A DNA stretch of 64,000 nt, taken from the NCBI RefSeq assembly GCF_900111565.1, contig NZ_FOIK01000007.1:147937-211936 (forward strand). The letters run 5' to 3'. Below are positions 43,549 through 52,665 of this stretch, piece after piece (the stretch's first letter is position 1; each line of letters opens with the position of its first letter). Both the position numbers and the translations under genes were made by a program. A model generated the notes under the pieces. The model saw only the letters and a program-made list of their open reading frames with translations, searched no databases and was not told where the DNA came from. This stretch comes from Paenibacillus sp. NFR01. GTDB taxonomy: Bacteria; Bacillota; Bacilli; Paenibacillales; Paenibacillaceae.

Positions 43549-45327
43549 ATGCAATTCAAACGAATCAGCAGTGTGCTGCTGGCATCGGCGATGGCATTCA
43601 GCCTGGCCGCCTGCTCGGGCAATAACAACGAAAGCGGATCGGCGAATGCAACCAATGAACCGGCGCAAAGCACGGACAACGCCGCCGGCAGCAATTCGTC
43701 AAACGCGGCAAACGCATCCAGCAATGTGGACGAAACCGGTTGGGATGGCTCGAAATATGTAGAACCGATTACGCCGACCACCGAGAAGGCAATCGGCAAC
43801 AACTATTATTACAAGACCGGGGAAAGCATGGAGAACAACGTGCTGAATACCTACATGAAGGACAATCTGGGCATCGACGTGAAATATGACTGGGTCGTGA
43901 CCGACACCAACCAGGCGTATCAAACCAAAATCCGGCTGATGCTCTCTTCGGGCGAAAAAATGCCGGATGTCATCACTTACCGCGGTGACATGGAAACCGT
44001 CAATATGCTGATCGACTCCGGACAATTCATGGACGTCAATGACCTGTTCGACAAGTATGCCGGCGAAGGCTACAAGAAAGCGGTGGCGCTCAATCCGGCA
44101 ACGCTGCTGCCGGTCACCCGCGACGGTAAAGTCATGGCATTGCCTGTACTGGACTACGCGTATAACGATGACATGGTGCTGTGGCTGCGCCAGGACTGGA
44201 TGGATAAACTCGGCCTGCAGGCACCGAAGACGCTTGCGGATCTGGAGGCCATCATGGATGCCTTCGTCAATAAAGACCCGGACGGAAACGGCAAGAAGGA
44301 TACCCTCGGGATGGCCGCCGGCTTCAAGAATACGTATTTAAACTGGATCGCCGATATCAGCTGGCTGTTCGGGGAATATGGCACTATGCCTGAGCAATGG
44401 AACATGGGGGCGGACGGCAGCCTGAGCTACGGCTCCATCGATCCGGGCGCCAAGCAGGCGCTGGCCACGCTGAAGACCTGGATGGATAAAGGCTACATCA
44501 GCAAAGACGCCGGCCTCGTGGACGAAACGGGCGGATACGAGCAATTCACCAAAGGCCAGGCAGGCGCAATCGTCGGCCGCAACTGGCTTCCGGACTGGCC
44601 GTTCGGCGATCTGCTCAACAATGTTCCCGGCGCCAAATACAAAGCTTATGCGATTCCAACGGGACCGGACGGCAAAATCGGTACCCAAAGCGGCAATCCG
44701 TCCGTTAACGGCTGGATGCTGATCAACAAGGACTCGAAGCATCCGGAAGCGCTGCTGCGCTATTATAACTTCTTCTACGATAACTGGGCCAACCCGGCCA
44801 AGGGCAGCAAGTTTGAAAACGGCTTTGCCGAAGGTTATGACTACGCATTGCTGGAGGACGGTACAGTTGTAAAAGATCCGGCCAAATATCCGGACCTGTT
44901 CCCGGGCTACGGCGACCGGACGCATCTCGTCGAGCCGATCTACTACTCGCTGACTTATGAAGGCGCCCGCGATCCGGCGCTGTACGCGGACACCATGCTG
45001 AAGCTGGCGAACGGAGGAGCGGCGGAAACACCGTATGAAATTGCCACCAAAGCTGCCCGTAAGCCGGAGAATATCGAAGCGATGAAGATCGTCATGGATC
45101 AGAAGGACATCCGGATGAAAAATTACTTCCAGGGTCCGCTGACCGAAACGATGAAAAATAAAAATGAACTATTGAAGAAGCTGGTACTGCAAACGTACTC
45201 CAAGGTCATTTATGGCCAATCTTCCGTCGACGAATTCGACAAGATGGTAGAGAATTGGAAGAAATCCGGCGGCGACCAGGTCACGAAAGAAGTCAACGAC
45301 TGGTACCAATCGGCCAGCAAAAAATAA
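43549..45327 (+). CDS. Extracellular solute-binding lipoprotein, LplA type
   Basis: A 592-residue lipoprotein. The lipobox is FSLAACSGN (Cys 22), followed by an Asn/Ser-rich linker. The body has the type 1 extracellular binding-protein fold (LSSGEKMPDVITYRGDMETV, WLRQDWMDKLGLQAPKTLADLEAIMDAF in two parts, NPSVNGWMLINKDSKHPEALLRY). At about 590 residues it matches the long LplA-like subfamily. It delivers an oligosaccharide to the two permeases upstream. A terminator follows. Confidence 0.94.
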   Translation: MQFKRISSVLLASAMAFSLAACSGNNNESGSANATNEPAQSTDNAAGSNSSNAANASSNVDETGWDGSKYVEPITPTTEKAIGNNYYYKTGESMENNVLNTYMKDNLGIDVKYDWVVTDTNQAYQTKIRLMLSSGEKMPDVITYRGDMETVNMLIDSGQFMDVNDLFDKYAGEGYKKAVALNPATLLPVTRDGKVMALPVLDYAYNDDMVLWLRQDWMDKLGLQAPKTLADLEAIMDAFVNKDPDGNGKKDTLGMAAGFKNTYLNWIADISWLFGEYGTMPEQWNMGADGSLSYGSIDPGAKQALATLKTWMDKGYISKDAGLVDETGGYEQFTKGQAGAIVGRNWLPDWPFGDLLNNVPGAKYKAYAIPTGPDGKIGTQSGNPSVNGWMLINKDSKHPEALLRYYNFFYDNWANPAKGSKFENGFAEGYDYALLEDGTVVKDPAKYPDLFPGYGDRTHLVEPIYYSLTYEGARDPALYADTMLKLANGGAAETPYEIATKAARKPENIEAMKIVMDQKDIRMKNYFQGPLTETMKNKNELLKKLVLQTYSKVIYGQSSVDEFDKMVENWKKSGGDQVTKEVNDWYQSASKK

Positions 45328-45369
45328 GCACGGCGCCCATACCCCGAACTAGGCCGGCTGCAAGTGAGC

Positions 45370-45404
45370 AAGGAACGCTGCAATTACAATGTAGCGTTCC
45401 TTTT
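45370..45404 (+). terminator. Terminator of the sugar transporter operon
   Basis: AAGGAACGCT (45370-45379) pairs with AGCGTTCCTT (45393-45402), followed by a short T run. The laminarinase gene therefore needs its own promoter or read-through. Confidence 0.88.
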
Positions 45405-45444
45405 CATATAAACTAACGCTCCAAGCGAAAGGGGAACCACGTGA

Positions 45445-48400
45445 ATGAGAAGCAGGAAATTTGCATGGCAACGTAAATTCGCGTCCATATTGCTAAGCGC
45501 CGCTTTGCTGGCCGGCCCGCCGGGCACAGGCCGGGCGCTGGCGCAGGCGGAAGATTCCGCCGCTGCGCCGGCAGTTCCAACCCTTGCGGCCGCCGTACCG
45601 GCGGGGACGTCGTTTACCGACGTGCAGGGCCACTGGGCACAGCCTGAGATCGAGAAATGGGCCGATCTGGGCCTGGTCAACGGAGCCGGAGGACAGTTCC
45701 GGCCGAAGGATGCGATCAGCCGTGCCGAGTTCATCAAGCTTGCCAACACGCTGTTCGGGTATCAGGTGAAATCCTCTGAGACGTTTACGGATGTGGAAGC
45801 AGGAGAGTGGTATGCAGGGCAGGTCTCTATCGCCAGAGGCGCAGGCTATATCAGCGGTTATCCCGGCGGCCAATTCAAGCCGGATGTCCCGGTCACCCGG
45901 CAGGAAGCGGCCCAAATGGCCTCTCGGTTGTTCACGGTTTCGAAAGCGGATTCAACATTGTTGGCGGTGTTCACCGACCGGAAGTCCATCGCCGCGTATG
46001 CGCAAATACCGCTTGCCGGCCTGGTGCAAGCCGGCTATATCCAAGGCTTCGCGGACGGAACGATTCGTCCGCAGCAGCCCATCACCCGGGCGGAGGCGCT
46101 GGTGCTGCTTGACCGGCTGGCCGGAGAAATCCTGGGATCCGGAAGTGTCTATAACCGGAGCAAAACAACGGGCAATTTGTTCATTTCCGGCGCAGGCGCT
46201 GCCGTCACCGGGACGGAGATTGCCGGCGACGTCATTGTTGCTCCGGGCGTGGGCGACGGCGATGTCACCCTGGACGGGGTGAACCTCAAAGGCACGCTCC
46301 GCATCAACGGAGGCGGCGCGCATTCCGTGCATGTCAACAACTCGCAGGTAGGAAGCATCATTGTCCATAAACCCGAAGGCCAGGTTCGCGTGGTGATTGC
46401 CGGCAGCTCCCGGGTGGGCGAAGTCAACGTCCAAAGCGGCTCCGCCATCGAGGTCGGCGAGAAGGCTGCAGTGAACCGCTTAAACGTCGGAGAGCAGGCA
46501 GACGGAACCCGGCTCGCTATACAAGGCACCGTCGAAGAGCTGCATAGCTCATCGCCCGGCACGACGGTGAATGACAAAACTATTGCGGAGGGCACCAGCT
46601 ATACGGTCAGCGGTACCCGCATGGATGTGAAGAGCACCGCTCCGCCAGCGGCTACTCCGGCAGCCTCTCCAACCTCGGCGCCGCCGGTTACCGTGCCGTC
46701 CACGCCAACACCGGCACCTGCGGCACCGCCGGCCATAACCGCCGACGGAACGGATAATGTGCAGGGAAAGGATATTACTCTCAGCTTTACAGACAATGCA
46801 GCATGGCGAGCAGCCGTTCAGCAGGTGCTGCTTGGCAGCCAAAAGCTCGATTCGGGCAATTACGTCATCGAAACCGGTAAATTAACAATAAAGGCCTCGG
46901 CAATAAATGATGTTGGAATCCTTTCGGTCACCATCAAAGCTTCCGGTTATACGGATGTTACGGTGCTGCAGCTTATCAAGGGGGGAACGCCTCCTCAACT
47001 TGCCGTGGATACCACGGATCATACGCTGGGCCGGGATATCGACATTACCTTTACGGACGATCCGGTCTGGCGCGAGCATATCATCGAGGTTAAGGTGGGC
47101 GAAAAACCGCTGGGCAAAGATACGGATTATTCCCTTGCTCCCGGCCGGATTACCTTCAAAGCCGCGGTGTTCACAGCTCCGGGAACGTTTACCGTTACGA
47201 TTTCAGCCGAGCAGTATGCAGAAAGCGCCGTAGCTACGCAGCAGATTCTTAGCGGCGAGCCGCCTGCACTTCATGCGGAACAAACGGAGAATGTGCTTGG
47301 GAAGGATATTGCCGTTACTTTTACCGACAATGCGCTCTGGCGCAATTCGATTTCCGAAGTGCTGTGGGATGAAACGGCGTTGATGGAAGGCACGGATTAT
47401 CAAGTCGAAGCAGGGAAAATCGTTGTCCATTCGGGGGCCATCCAACATCGGGGAACGGCCAGGCTGACCGTTAAAGCGGAAGGCTGGGCGGATGCTTCGG
47501 TTGAGCAAACCATCGGCGAATGGGTCGAGGTATGGGGCGACGAATTTGACGGAACCGGCAGCGCTCTCGACTCCAATGGCGTCAACCTTGGCAAGTGGGC
47601 GTATCAGGAAGGGACCGGTACGGAATACGGCGTATCCGACTGGGGCAACAACGAGCAAGAGTATTATTCGCGCAACAATGTTCAGGTGGCGGAGGGCCTT
47701 CTGACCATTACGGCGAAGAAAGAAAGCAAAGGCGGCAAGGCGTACACCTCGGGCCGTTTGTGGACTTCGCCGACGTATTCGAAGACGTACGGCAAGTTTG
47801 AGGCGCGGATCAAGATGCCGGAGGGCCAGGGGATCTGGCCTGCATTCTGGCTGATGCCGAAGGACAGCGAATACGGAACATGGGCCTCTTCGGGAGAGCT
47901 CGACATTATGGAAGCGCGGGGACGGGTGGCGGATAAAACCTCCGGAACCATCCATTTCGGCAAGCAATGGCCGAACAATAAATCGGCTGGCGGCGACTAT
48001 ACCTTTCCAGCCGGTCAGGCGATTACCGGATTCCACACCTACAGCGTGGAATGGGAGCCAGGCGTCATCCGCTGGTATGTCGACGGCAACCTTTTTTATA
48101 AGGCTGATCAGTGGAGCAGCGAAGGCGCCGGCCAGCCGGATAAATATGCTTTCCCGGCGCCGTTCGACCAGCCGTTCTATATCATTCTGAATATGGCGAT
48201 CGGCGGCCAGTTCGACGGTAATCTGCTGCCGCCGGATTCGGCCATGGCGAACGCGAAAATGCAGGTGGATTACGTACGGGTCTATGATCTGGAAGGTAAG
48301 CCGTACCACGTACCTGTGGAACCGGTCAACGATGCCGAGCCGATTCCTGCGGAAGCCCGGCAGCCGGTGGACGGCAGCTACATCGCCGATCCGAACTTCG

Positions 48401-51400
48401 AACAGGGATTGACCGATATCGCGAACAGCTCCCAGGGACTCGCGGCCGACAAATGGAACTTCCTGCATACGCCGGACTACGGAGGAGCGGGCAGCGCCGC
48501 CATTGAAAAGATCGGCGGTCAGAATTATGCCAAAATCACGCCGACGAACGGGGGCAACCAGAATTACGCCCTGCAGCTGATCCAATATGCTCCGCTCGTC
48601 AAAGGACATACCTATAAGATCAGCTTCGATGCCAAAGCGGCGGCAGCCCGCAGCTTGTCAGTCAAAATGGGCGGCGATGCGGACAATGGCTGGAGCGTCT
48701 ATTCGGATAGTTACGATGCCTCGCTCAAGGCCGATCTGCAGCACTATGAATTTACATTCCCGATGAGCGCAACGACAGATTTAATGGCCCGTTTGGAGTT
48801 TAACGTCGGTTTGAACGCAAATGCGCTCTGGATCGGCAATGTAAGGTTGGAGGAGATCACGCCTGGAGAAGCGGCCGATAAGCCGAAGCCGCCTTTGGAC
48901 AACGGCAACCATATTTACAACGGCAGCTTTGAGCTCGGAACGATGGACCGGATGAAATATTGGAGCTTCAGCGCGGCGGATGCCGTTGCCGTGGCAAGCG
49001 TCGATCCGGATACCCGGGAGCTGACGGTACGGTTCCAGGATAGCGGATCCATAGCCCAGGCGGTGAAGCTGGAGCAAAACGGGCTGAATTTGCTGCAGAG
49101 CGATACGTATCAATTGAAATTCAGCGCCAAAGCAGCGGCTTCCCGAACCATTGGCGTCCGGTTCGTAAGTAAAGACGGGTCTGTGGAATATCATGTCCAA
49201 ACCGGTATCGACTTGGGTACATCCTTTGCGGATCATACGCTGAGCTTTACGATGCCGGCGCAAGTGAACGATACGGAAGGCCGCCTGATCTTTGACCTCG
49301 GCGGCGACGACGCAGCGGTTACGCTGGATAATATCGTGCTTATCCGAAAGACCAACCATAACGTGGATTATACCGGGGTCGAACTGTTCCCGCTCAAAAA
49401 CGGCGATTTCTCGTCCGGACTAACCGCTTGGGAGCCGTTCACCCAAGGTGCCGCGGCCACTTTCAGCGCTGCCGAAGGTGCAGCCAAGATTTCGGTGAGC
49501 AGCGTTGGCGGCGAGGCCTGGAACATTATGCTGAACCAGTCCAACCTGCTGATTCACAAAGGGTTTACGTATGTGCTGTCCTTCGACGCCAAAGCCTCCA
49601 TCGCCCGCGACACGGAGGCTACGCTGGAGAATTCCGCGTACACCCGGCGTTTTGACTCCGGATTCATTGCGCTCGGCACGGATTGGAAGCATTTTGAGTA
49701 TACCTTCAAGCCGACGGCCGATGACAACGTAGCGCTCAAGTTCCTGCTGGGCAAAACGCCGCAAGCACCGGCCGCTGCGCATGATGTCTTTTTCCAGAAC
49801 GTCGTGCTTGAGATTCAGAATGCTCCTGTCAAACGGCCGCCGACCCTTACCGCCGACACCACGGACCCGCGCCTCGGCCAGCCGATCTCCCTGACCTTTA
49901 AGGATGACGCCGCTTGGCGTAGCTCCGTTACAGCCATACAAATCGGCGGGCGCACCGTGGATCAGGAGCTGTACGAGGTGCAGGCCGGTGCGATCGTCTT
50001 CTCGCCGAAAGCCTTTGCTTCCGCCGGCGCCAACGCCATCAAAGTTGCTGCCGAGGGGTATGCGGATGCGTTGGTAAGCCAGCCTCTGATCGAGGGGGAC
50101 GGCAATCTGCTGAACAACGGCAGCTTTACGAAAGGTACAGCCGGCTGGGAGCATTGGGTCGGCAAGACGGGGGACTCTACTTTCGAGGTGAAGGAGGGAA
50201 CGGCGAATCTCCAAATTCATTATAACGGCGGGGTTACCACCGAATGGGGCGATCCGGTACCGGTCAGTTGGTATACCCAACTGATGCAGCCGGGAATCAA
50301 ACTTACCGGCGGCAAGACGTATGAGCTTTCCTTCCGCGCATGGTCGACGGTGAATCGACCGATTGTGATCGAATTGACGGGTTACAATGGTGACGCCAAG
50401 CTTGAATTCCATATTACAGGCGATGCCTCAGAGGTCTATACAGCCACGCTGAAACCGGCGGCAGACGTGACGTTTGCCCTGAAATTTTTGCTCGGAAACG
50501 TAGTGACCGCTACGGAGACTACAACTTCAGCAGAGCATTTGATCCAACTGGACGACATCTCCTTGCGGGAAGTCCAAAGCGGACCGGCACTCGCGGCCGA
50601 TACCACCGATAACCGGCTGGGCCAGGCGATCGAGCTGACCTTCGGCGATGCGGAAGCTTGGCGGACGGCAATCACCGGCATCAAGATTAACGGAACTGCC
50701 GCGGATAAGGAGAAATATACGGTTACGCCTGGACGCATTACGCTCGACGCCTCGCTGTTTCCGGCTATTGCGAGCTATACCGTTGCCGTTTTTGCGGAGG
50801 GTTACGGCGCGAATTCAATCGTGCAGGAAGTGGTCACGGCATCGCCGAATGTCGCCATAGGCAAAAATGCCTCGGCCTCCACGTTCAAGCAGCCTGCAGC
50901 TTTGGCCTTTGACGGCAATGCGGCAACGCGCTGGGAGTCGGATTCCGCGGACCCGCAGTGGATCGCGGTTGACCTCGGCAAAGCCTATCGGATCGATACT
51001 GTCACGCTTCGGTGGGAAGGCGCCTACGGCAAGGCTTACAAGCTGCAAGTCGCCAATACCGAAGCTCCAAGAGAAGCGGACTGGAGTGATGTGTATACCG
51101 AAATAGCCGGCAACGGCAATCTCGACACCATCGTCGTTACCCCCCGAGAAGCGCGCCATGTGCGCCTGCTGGGAACAGCCAGAGGAACGCCGTACGGCTA
51201 TTCCCTTTGGGAGTTTGAAGTCCATGGCGTGCCAATGGACGGTCAGAACCCGGGCGGGTTGACGGCTCCGCCAGTCATAGCGGCCGATTCCACCGATAAC
51301 CTTGCCGGTCACGCGATTGAGTTGAATTTTTCCGCCAACCTGGACTGGGAACAGGCAATTACAAGTGTTTCGATCAATGGAACGGAGTTGGCCCGAGGTA

Positions 51401-51957
51401 GCGAATATACGGTAGCTTCAGGCAAAATTATTCTGGCCTCTGGCCTATTCGCCGCTGCGGGAACCTATTCCATCCAAATCCATGCCATGGGTTATGCCGA
51501 TGCCGCTGTAAGCCAAGAGGTGCATGCAGAGCCAGCCCAAAACAATCTGGCGCTGCATCGGCCGGTCGTCGCTTCCTCATCTAACGCCACGTTTGATCCG
51601 AATGTGATCACGGACGGAAATGACGGTACCCGATGGGAAGCGGATTACGCGAAGGGGTATGAGGAAGAGTGGATCTATGTTGACCTGGGCGGCGTGAAGG
51701 ATATCAACCAACTGATCATCGATTGGGAGCGGGCGTATGCCACGCATGTCGACATTCAGGTCGCCGATGGGTTGCCAAGCGACCCGGCCGGCTGGACGAC
51801 GGTCAAGTCGCTTGATCGCAACGAAGCGGATGCCGCCTGGACCGAAACGGTCGATATCAGCGATTTGAACGTCAAAGGCCGTTATGTCCGCTTATTAATG
51901 AAGGGAAAACATTTTGGCGTTTACGGTCCGTCGATTTTCGAGTGTTCCATTTATTAA
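45445..51957 (+). CDS. Modular SLH-anchored beta-1,3-glucanase (laminarinase), GH16
   Basis: A 2170-residue exported protein. Order of modules: signal peptide (1-34); three SLH domains (about 54, 112, 175); a bactofilin-like beta-helical segment (235-390); a Pro/Thr linker; three DUF1533-like domains (about 428, 516, 606); GH16 (692-950) with catalytic E818 and E823 in SGELDIMEARG; two CBM4/9-like domains (about 980, 1156) and a third (1318); DUF1533 (1466); a fourth CBM4/9 (1555); DUF1533 (1713); F5/8C-like (1802); DUF1533 (1943); and F5/8C-like (2033-2170). It hydrolyses beta-1,3-glucan at the cell surface. Clostridium thermocellum Lic16A is a similar concept (SLH, GH16, multiple CBM4). Confidence 0.94.
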   Translation: MRSRKFAWQRKFASILLSAALLAGPPGTGRALAQAEDSAAAPAVPTLAAAVPAGTSFTDVQGHWAQPEIEKWADLGLVNGAGGQFRPKDAISRAEFIKLANTLFGYQVKSSETFTDVEAGEWYAGQVSIARGAGYISGYPGGQFKPDVPVTRQEAAQMASRLFTVSKADSTLLAVFTDRKSIAAYAQIPLAGLVQAGYIQGFADGTIRPQQPITRAEALVLLDRLAGEILGSGSVYNRSKTTGNLFISGAGAAVTGTEIAGDVIVAPGVGDGDVTLDGVNLKGTLRINGGGAHSVHVNNSQVGSIIVHKPEGQVRVVIAGSSRVGEVNVQSGSAIEVGEKAAVNRLNVGEQADGTRLAIQGTVEELHSSSPGTTVNDKTIAEGTSYTVSGTRMDVKSTAPPAATPAASPTSAPPVTVPSTPTPAPAAPPAITADGTDNVQGKDITLSFTDNAAWRAAVQQVLLGSQKLDSGNYVIETGKLTIKASAINDVGILSVTIKASGYTDVTVLQLIKGGTPPQLAVDTTDHTLGRDIDITFTDDPVWREHIIEVKVGEKPLGKDTDYSLAPGRITFKAAVFTAPGTFTVTISAEQYAESAVATQQILSGEPPALHAEQTENVLGKDIAVTFTDNALWRNSISEVLWDETALMEGTDYQVEAGKIVVHSGAIQHRGTARLTVKAEGWADASVEQTIGEWVEVWGDEFDGTGSALDSNGVNLGKWAYQEGTGTEYGVSDWGNNEQEYYSRNNVQVAEGLLTITAKKESKGGKAYTSGRLWTSPTYSKTYGKFEARIKMPEGQGIWPAFWLMPKDSEYGTWASSGELDIMEARGRVADKTSGTIHFGKQWPNNKSAGGDYTFPAGQAITGFHTYSVEWEPGVIRWYVDGNLFYKADQWSSEGAGQPDKYAFPAPFDQPFYIILNMAIGGQFDGNLLPPDSAMANAKMQVDYVRVYDLEGKPYHVPVEPVNDAEPIPAEARQPVDGSYIADPNFEQGLTDIANSSQGLAADKWNFLHTPDYGGAGSAAIEKIGGQNYAKITPTNGGNQNYALQLIQYAPLVKGHTYKISFDAKAAAARSLSVKMGGDADNGWSVYSDSYDASLKADLQHYEFTFPMSATTDLMARLEFNVGLNANALWIGNVRLEEITPGEAADKPKPPLDNGNHIYNGSFELGTMDRMKYWSFSAADAVAVASVDPDTRELTVRFQDSGSIAQAVKLEQNGLNLLQSDTYQLKFSAKAAASRTIGVRFVSKDGSVEYHVQTGIDLGTSFADHTLSFTMPAQVNDTEGRLIFDLGGDDAAVTLDNIVLIRKTNHNVDYTGVELFPLKNGDFSSGLTAWEPFTQGAAATFSAAEGAAKISVSSVGGEAWNIMLNQSNLLIHKGFTYVLSFDAKASIARDTEATLENSAYTRRFDSGFIALGTDWKHFEYTFKPTADDNVALKFLLGKTPQAPAAAHDVFFQNVVLEIQNAPVKRPPTLTADTTDPRLGQPISLTFKDDAAWRSSVTAIQIGGRTVDQELYEVQAGAIVFSPKAFASAGANAIKVAAEGYADALVSQPLIEGDGNLLNNGSFTKGTAGWEHWVGKTGDSTFEVKEGTANLQIHYNGGVTTEWGDPVPVSWYTQLMQPGIKLTGGKTYELSFRAWSTVNRPIVIELTGYNGDAKLEFHITGDASEVYTATLKPAADVTFALKFLLGNVVTATETTTSAEHLIQLDDISLREVQSGPALAADTTDNRLGQAIELTFGDAEAWRTAITGIKINGTAADKEKYTVTPGRITLDASLFPAIASYTVAVFAEGYGANSIVQEVVTASPNVAIGKNASASTFKQPAALAFDGNAATRWESDSADPQWIAVDLGKAYRIDTVTLRWEGAYGKAYKLQVANTEAPREADWSDVYTEIAGNGNLDTIVVTPREARHVRLLGTARGTPYGYSLWEFEVHGVPMDGQNPGGLTAPPVIAADSTDNLAGHAIELNFSANLDWEQAITSVSINGTELARGSEYTVASGKIILASGLFAAAGTYSIQIHAMGYADAAVSQEVHAEPAQNNLALHRPVVASSSNATFDPNVITDGNDGTRWEADYAKGYEEEWIYVDLGGVKDINQLIIDWERAYATHVDIQVADGLPSDPAGWTTVKSLDRNEADAAWTETVDISDLNVKGRYVRLLMKGKHFGVYGPSIFECSIY

Positions 51958-51981
51958 ACGAAGCGATTAGAAACCTATAAG

Positions 51982-52020
51982 AAACGGGCCGATCCGGAGC
52001 AGCTCTGGTTGGCCCGTTTT
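51982..52020 (+). terminator. Terminator of the laminarinase gene
   Basis: AAACGGGCC (51982-51990) pairs with GGCCCGTTT (52011-52019), with a short inner stem, then TTCTTT. Confidence 0.92.
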
Positions 52021-52069
52021 CTTTGTGATACAGTGGAGGGAACGTTCAGGAAAAGGCAGGGAAGAAAAC

Positions 52070-52528
52070 ATGCACGACGATCAAGCGTTAAAAGATTACG
52101 GGGCGGACAGCCCTTTTTTATATCTGGGCAAGGTCCATAAGCTCCATGAGCTGATCGGTCCGGAAGAAGGCAGCGCGGAGGAACTTAGACTGAGGCTGAA
52201 AAAGTTTTATTTTTCCGGCCTCAAGAAGCTGGTTAACGAACGAATCGTTCCATACCAGACGCAGCTGCGGGTGAAACCGAAGAAGATTGAAATCGTGGAG
52301 TCGGCCAACAAGTGGGGAAGCTGCACCTCCGGCAAAGTACTGGCGTTCAATTACCGCCTGGCGATGGCGCCGGTTGAAGTGATCGACTACGTTATCGTCC
52401 ATGAGCTGTGCCATCTGCTGCATATGAACCATGACCGTTCATTCTGGCGGCGTCTGGGCGGGGTCATGCCGGATTATAAGGGAAAAGAAGCGTTTTTGGC
52501 AGCGTACGGTCATCGGATGACCCTGTGA
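52070..52528 (+). CDS. YgjP-like (M48/DUF45) metallopeptidase
   Basis: A 152-residue protein with the YgjP-like core: ANKWGSCTSGKVLAFNYRLA followed by the zinc motif VIVHELCHLLHMNHDRSFW (HExxH plus a downstream His). Full YgjP proteins are about 230-250 residues. This one lacks the usual N-terminal beta-rich part (the RRSxR region) and starts at ATG 52070 after GGGAAG. It may be a natural short variant or a truncation. It sits between two terminated transcription units and is not clearly linked to the lasso cluster. Confidence 0.85.
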   Translation: MHDDQALKDYGADSPFLYLGKVHKLHELIGPEEGSAEELRLRLKKFYFSGLKKLVNERIVPYQTQLRVKPKKIEIVESANKWGSCTSGKVLAFNYRLAMAPVEVIDYVIVHELCHLLHMNHDRSFWRRLGGVMPDYKGKEAFLAAYGHRMTL

Positions 52529-52607
52529 TTCTCCGTAATACCCCCGAAGTCTACCTCGAAAGTATGCTAAAGGATAAGAAAAGTTACCCTCTATGGCGTA
52601 TTCTCAA

Positions 52608-52638
52608 TTATTGTCAAAAGCATTATCTTTAACAATAA
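52608..52638 (+). promoter_or_regulatory. Inverted repeat at the probable lasso-cluster promoter
   Basis: TTATTGT (52608-52614) and ACAATAA (52632-52638) are perfect 7-bp inverted arms, 17 nt apart. A -35-like TTGTCA (52611-52616) overlaps the left arm and a weak -10-like TAACAT overlaps or follows the right arm at 19-nt spacing. It could be a repressor site controlling the cluster. Confidence 0.4.
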
Positions 52639-52665
52639 CATATCTGCGACTATGGAGGGCAACCA

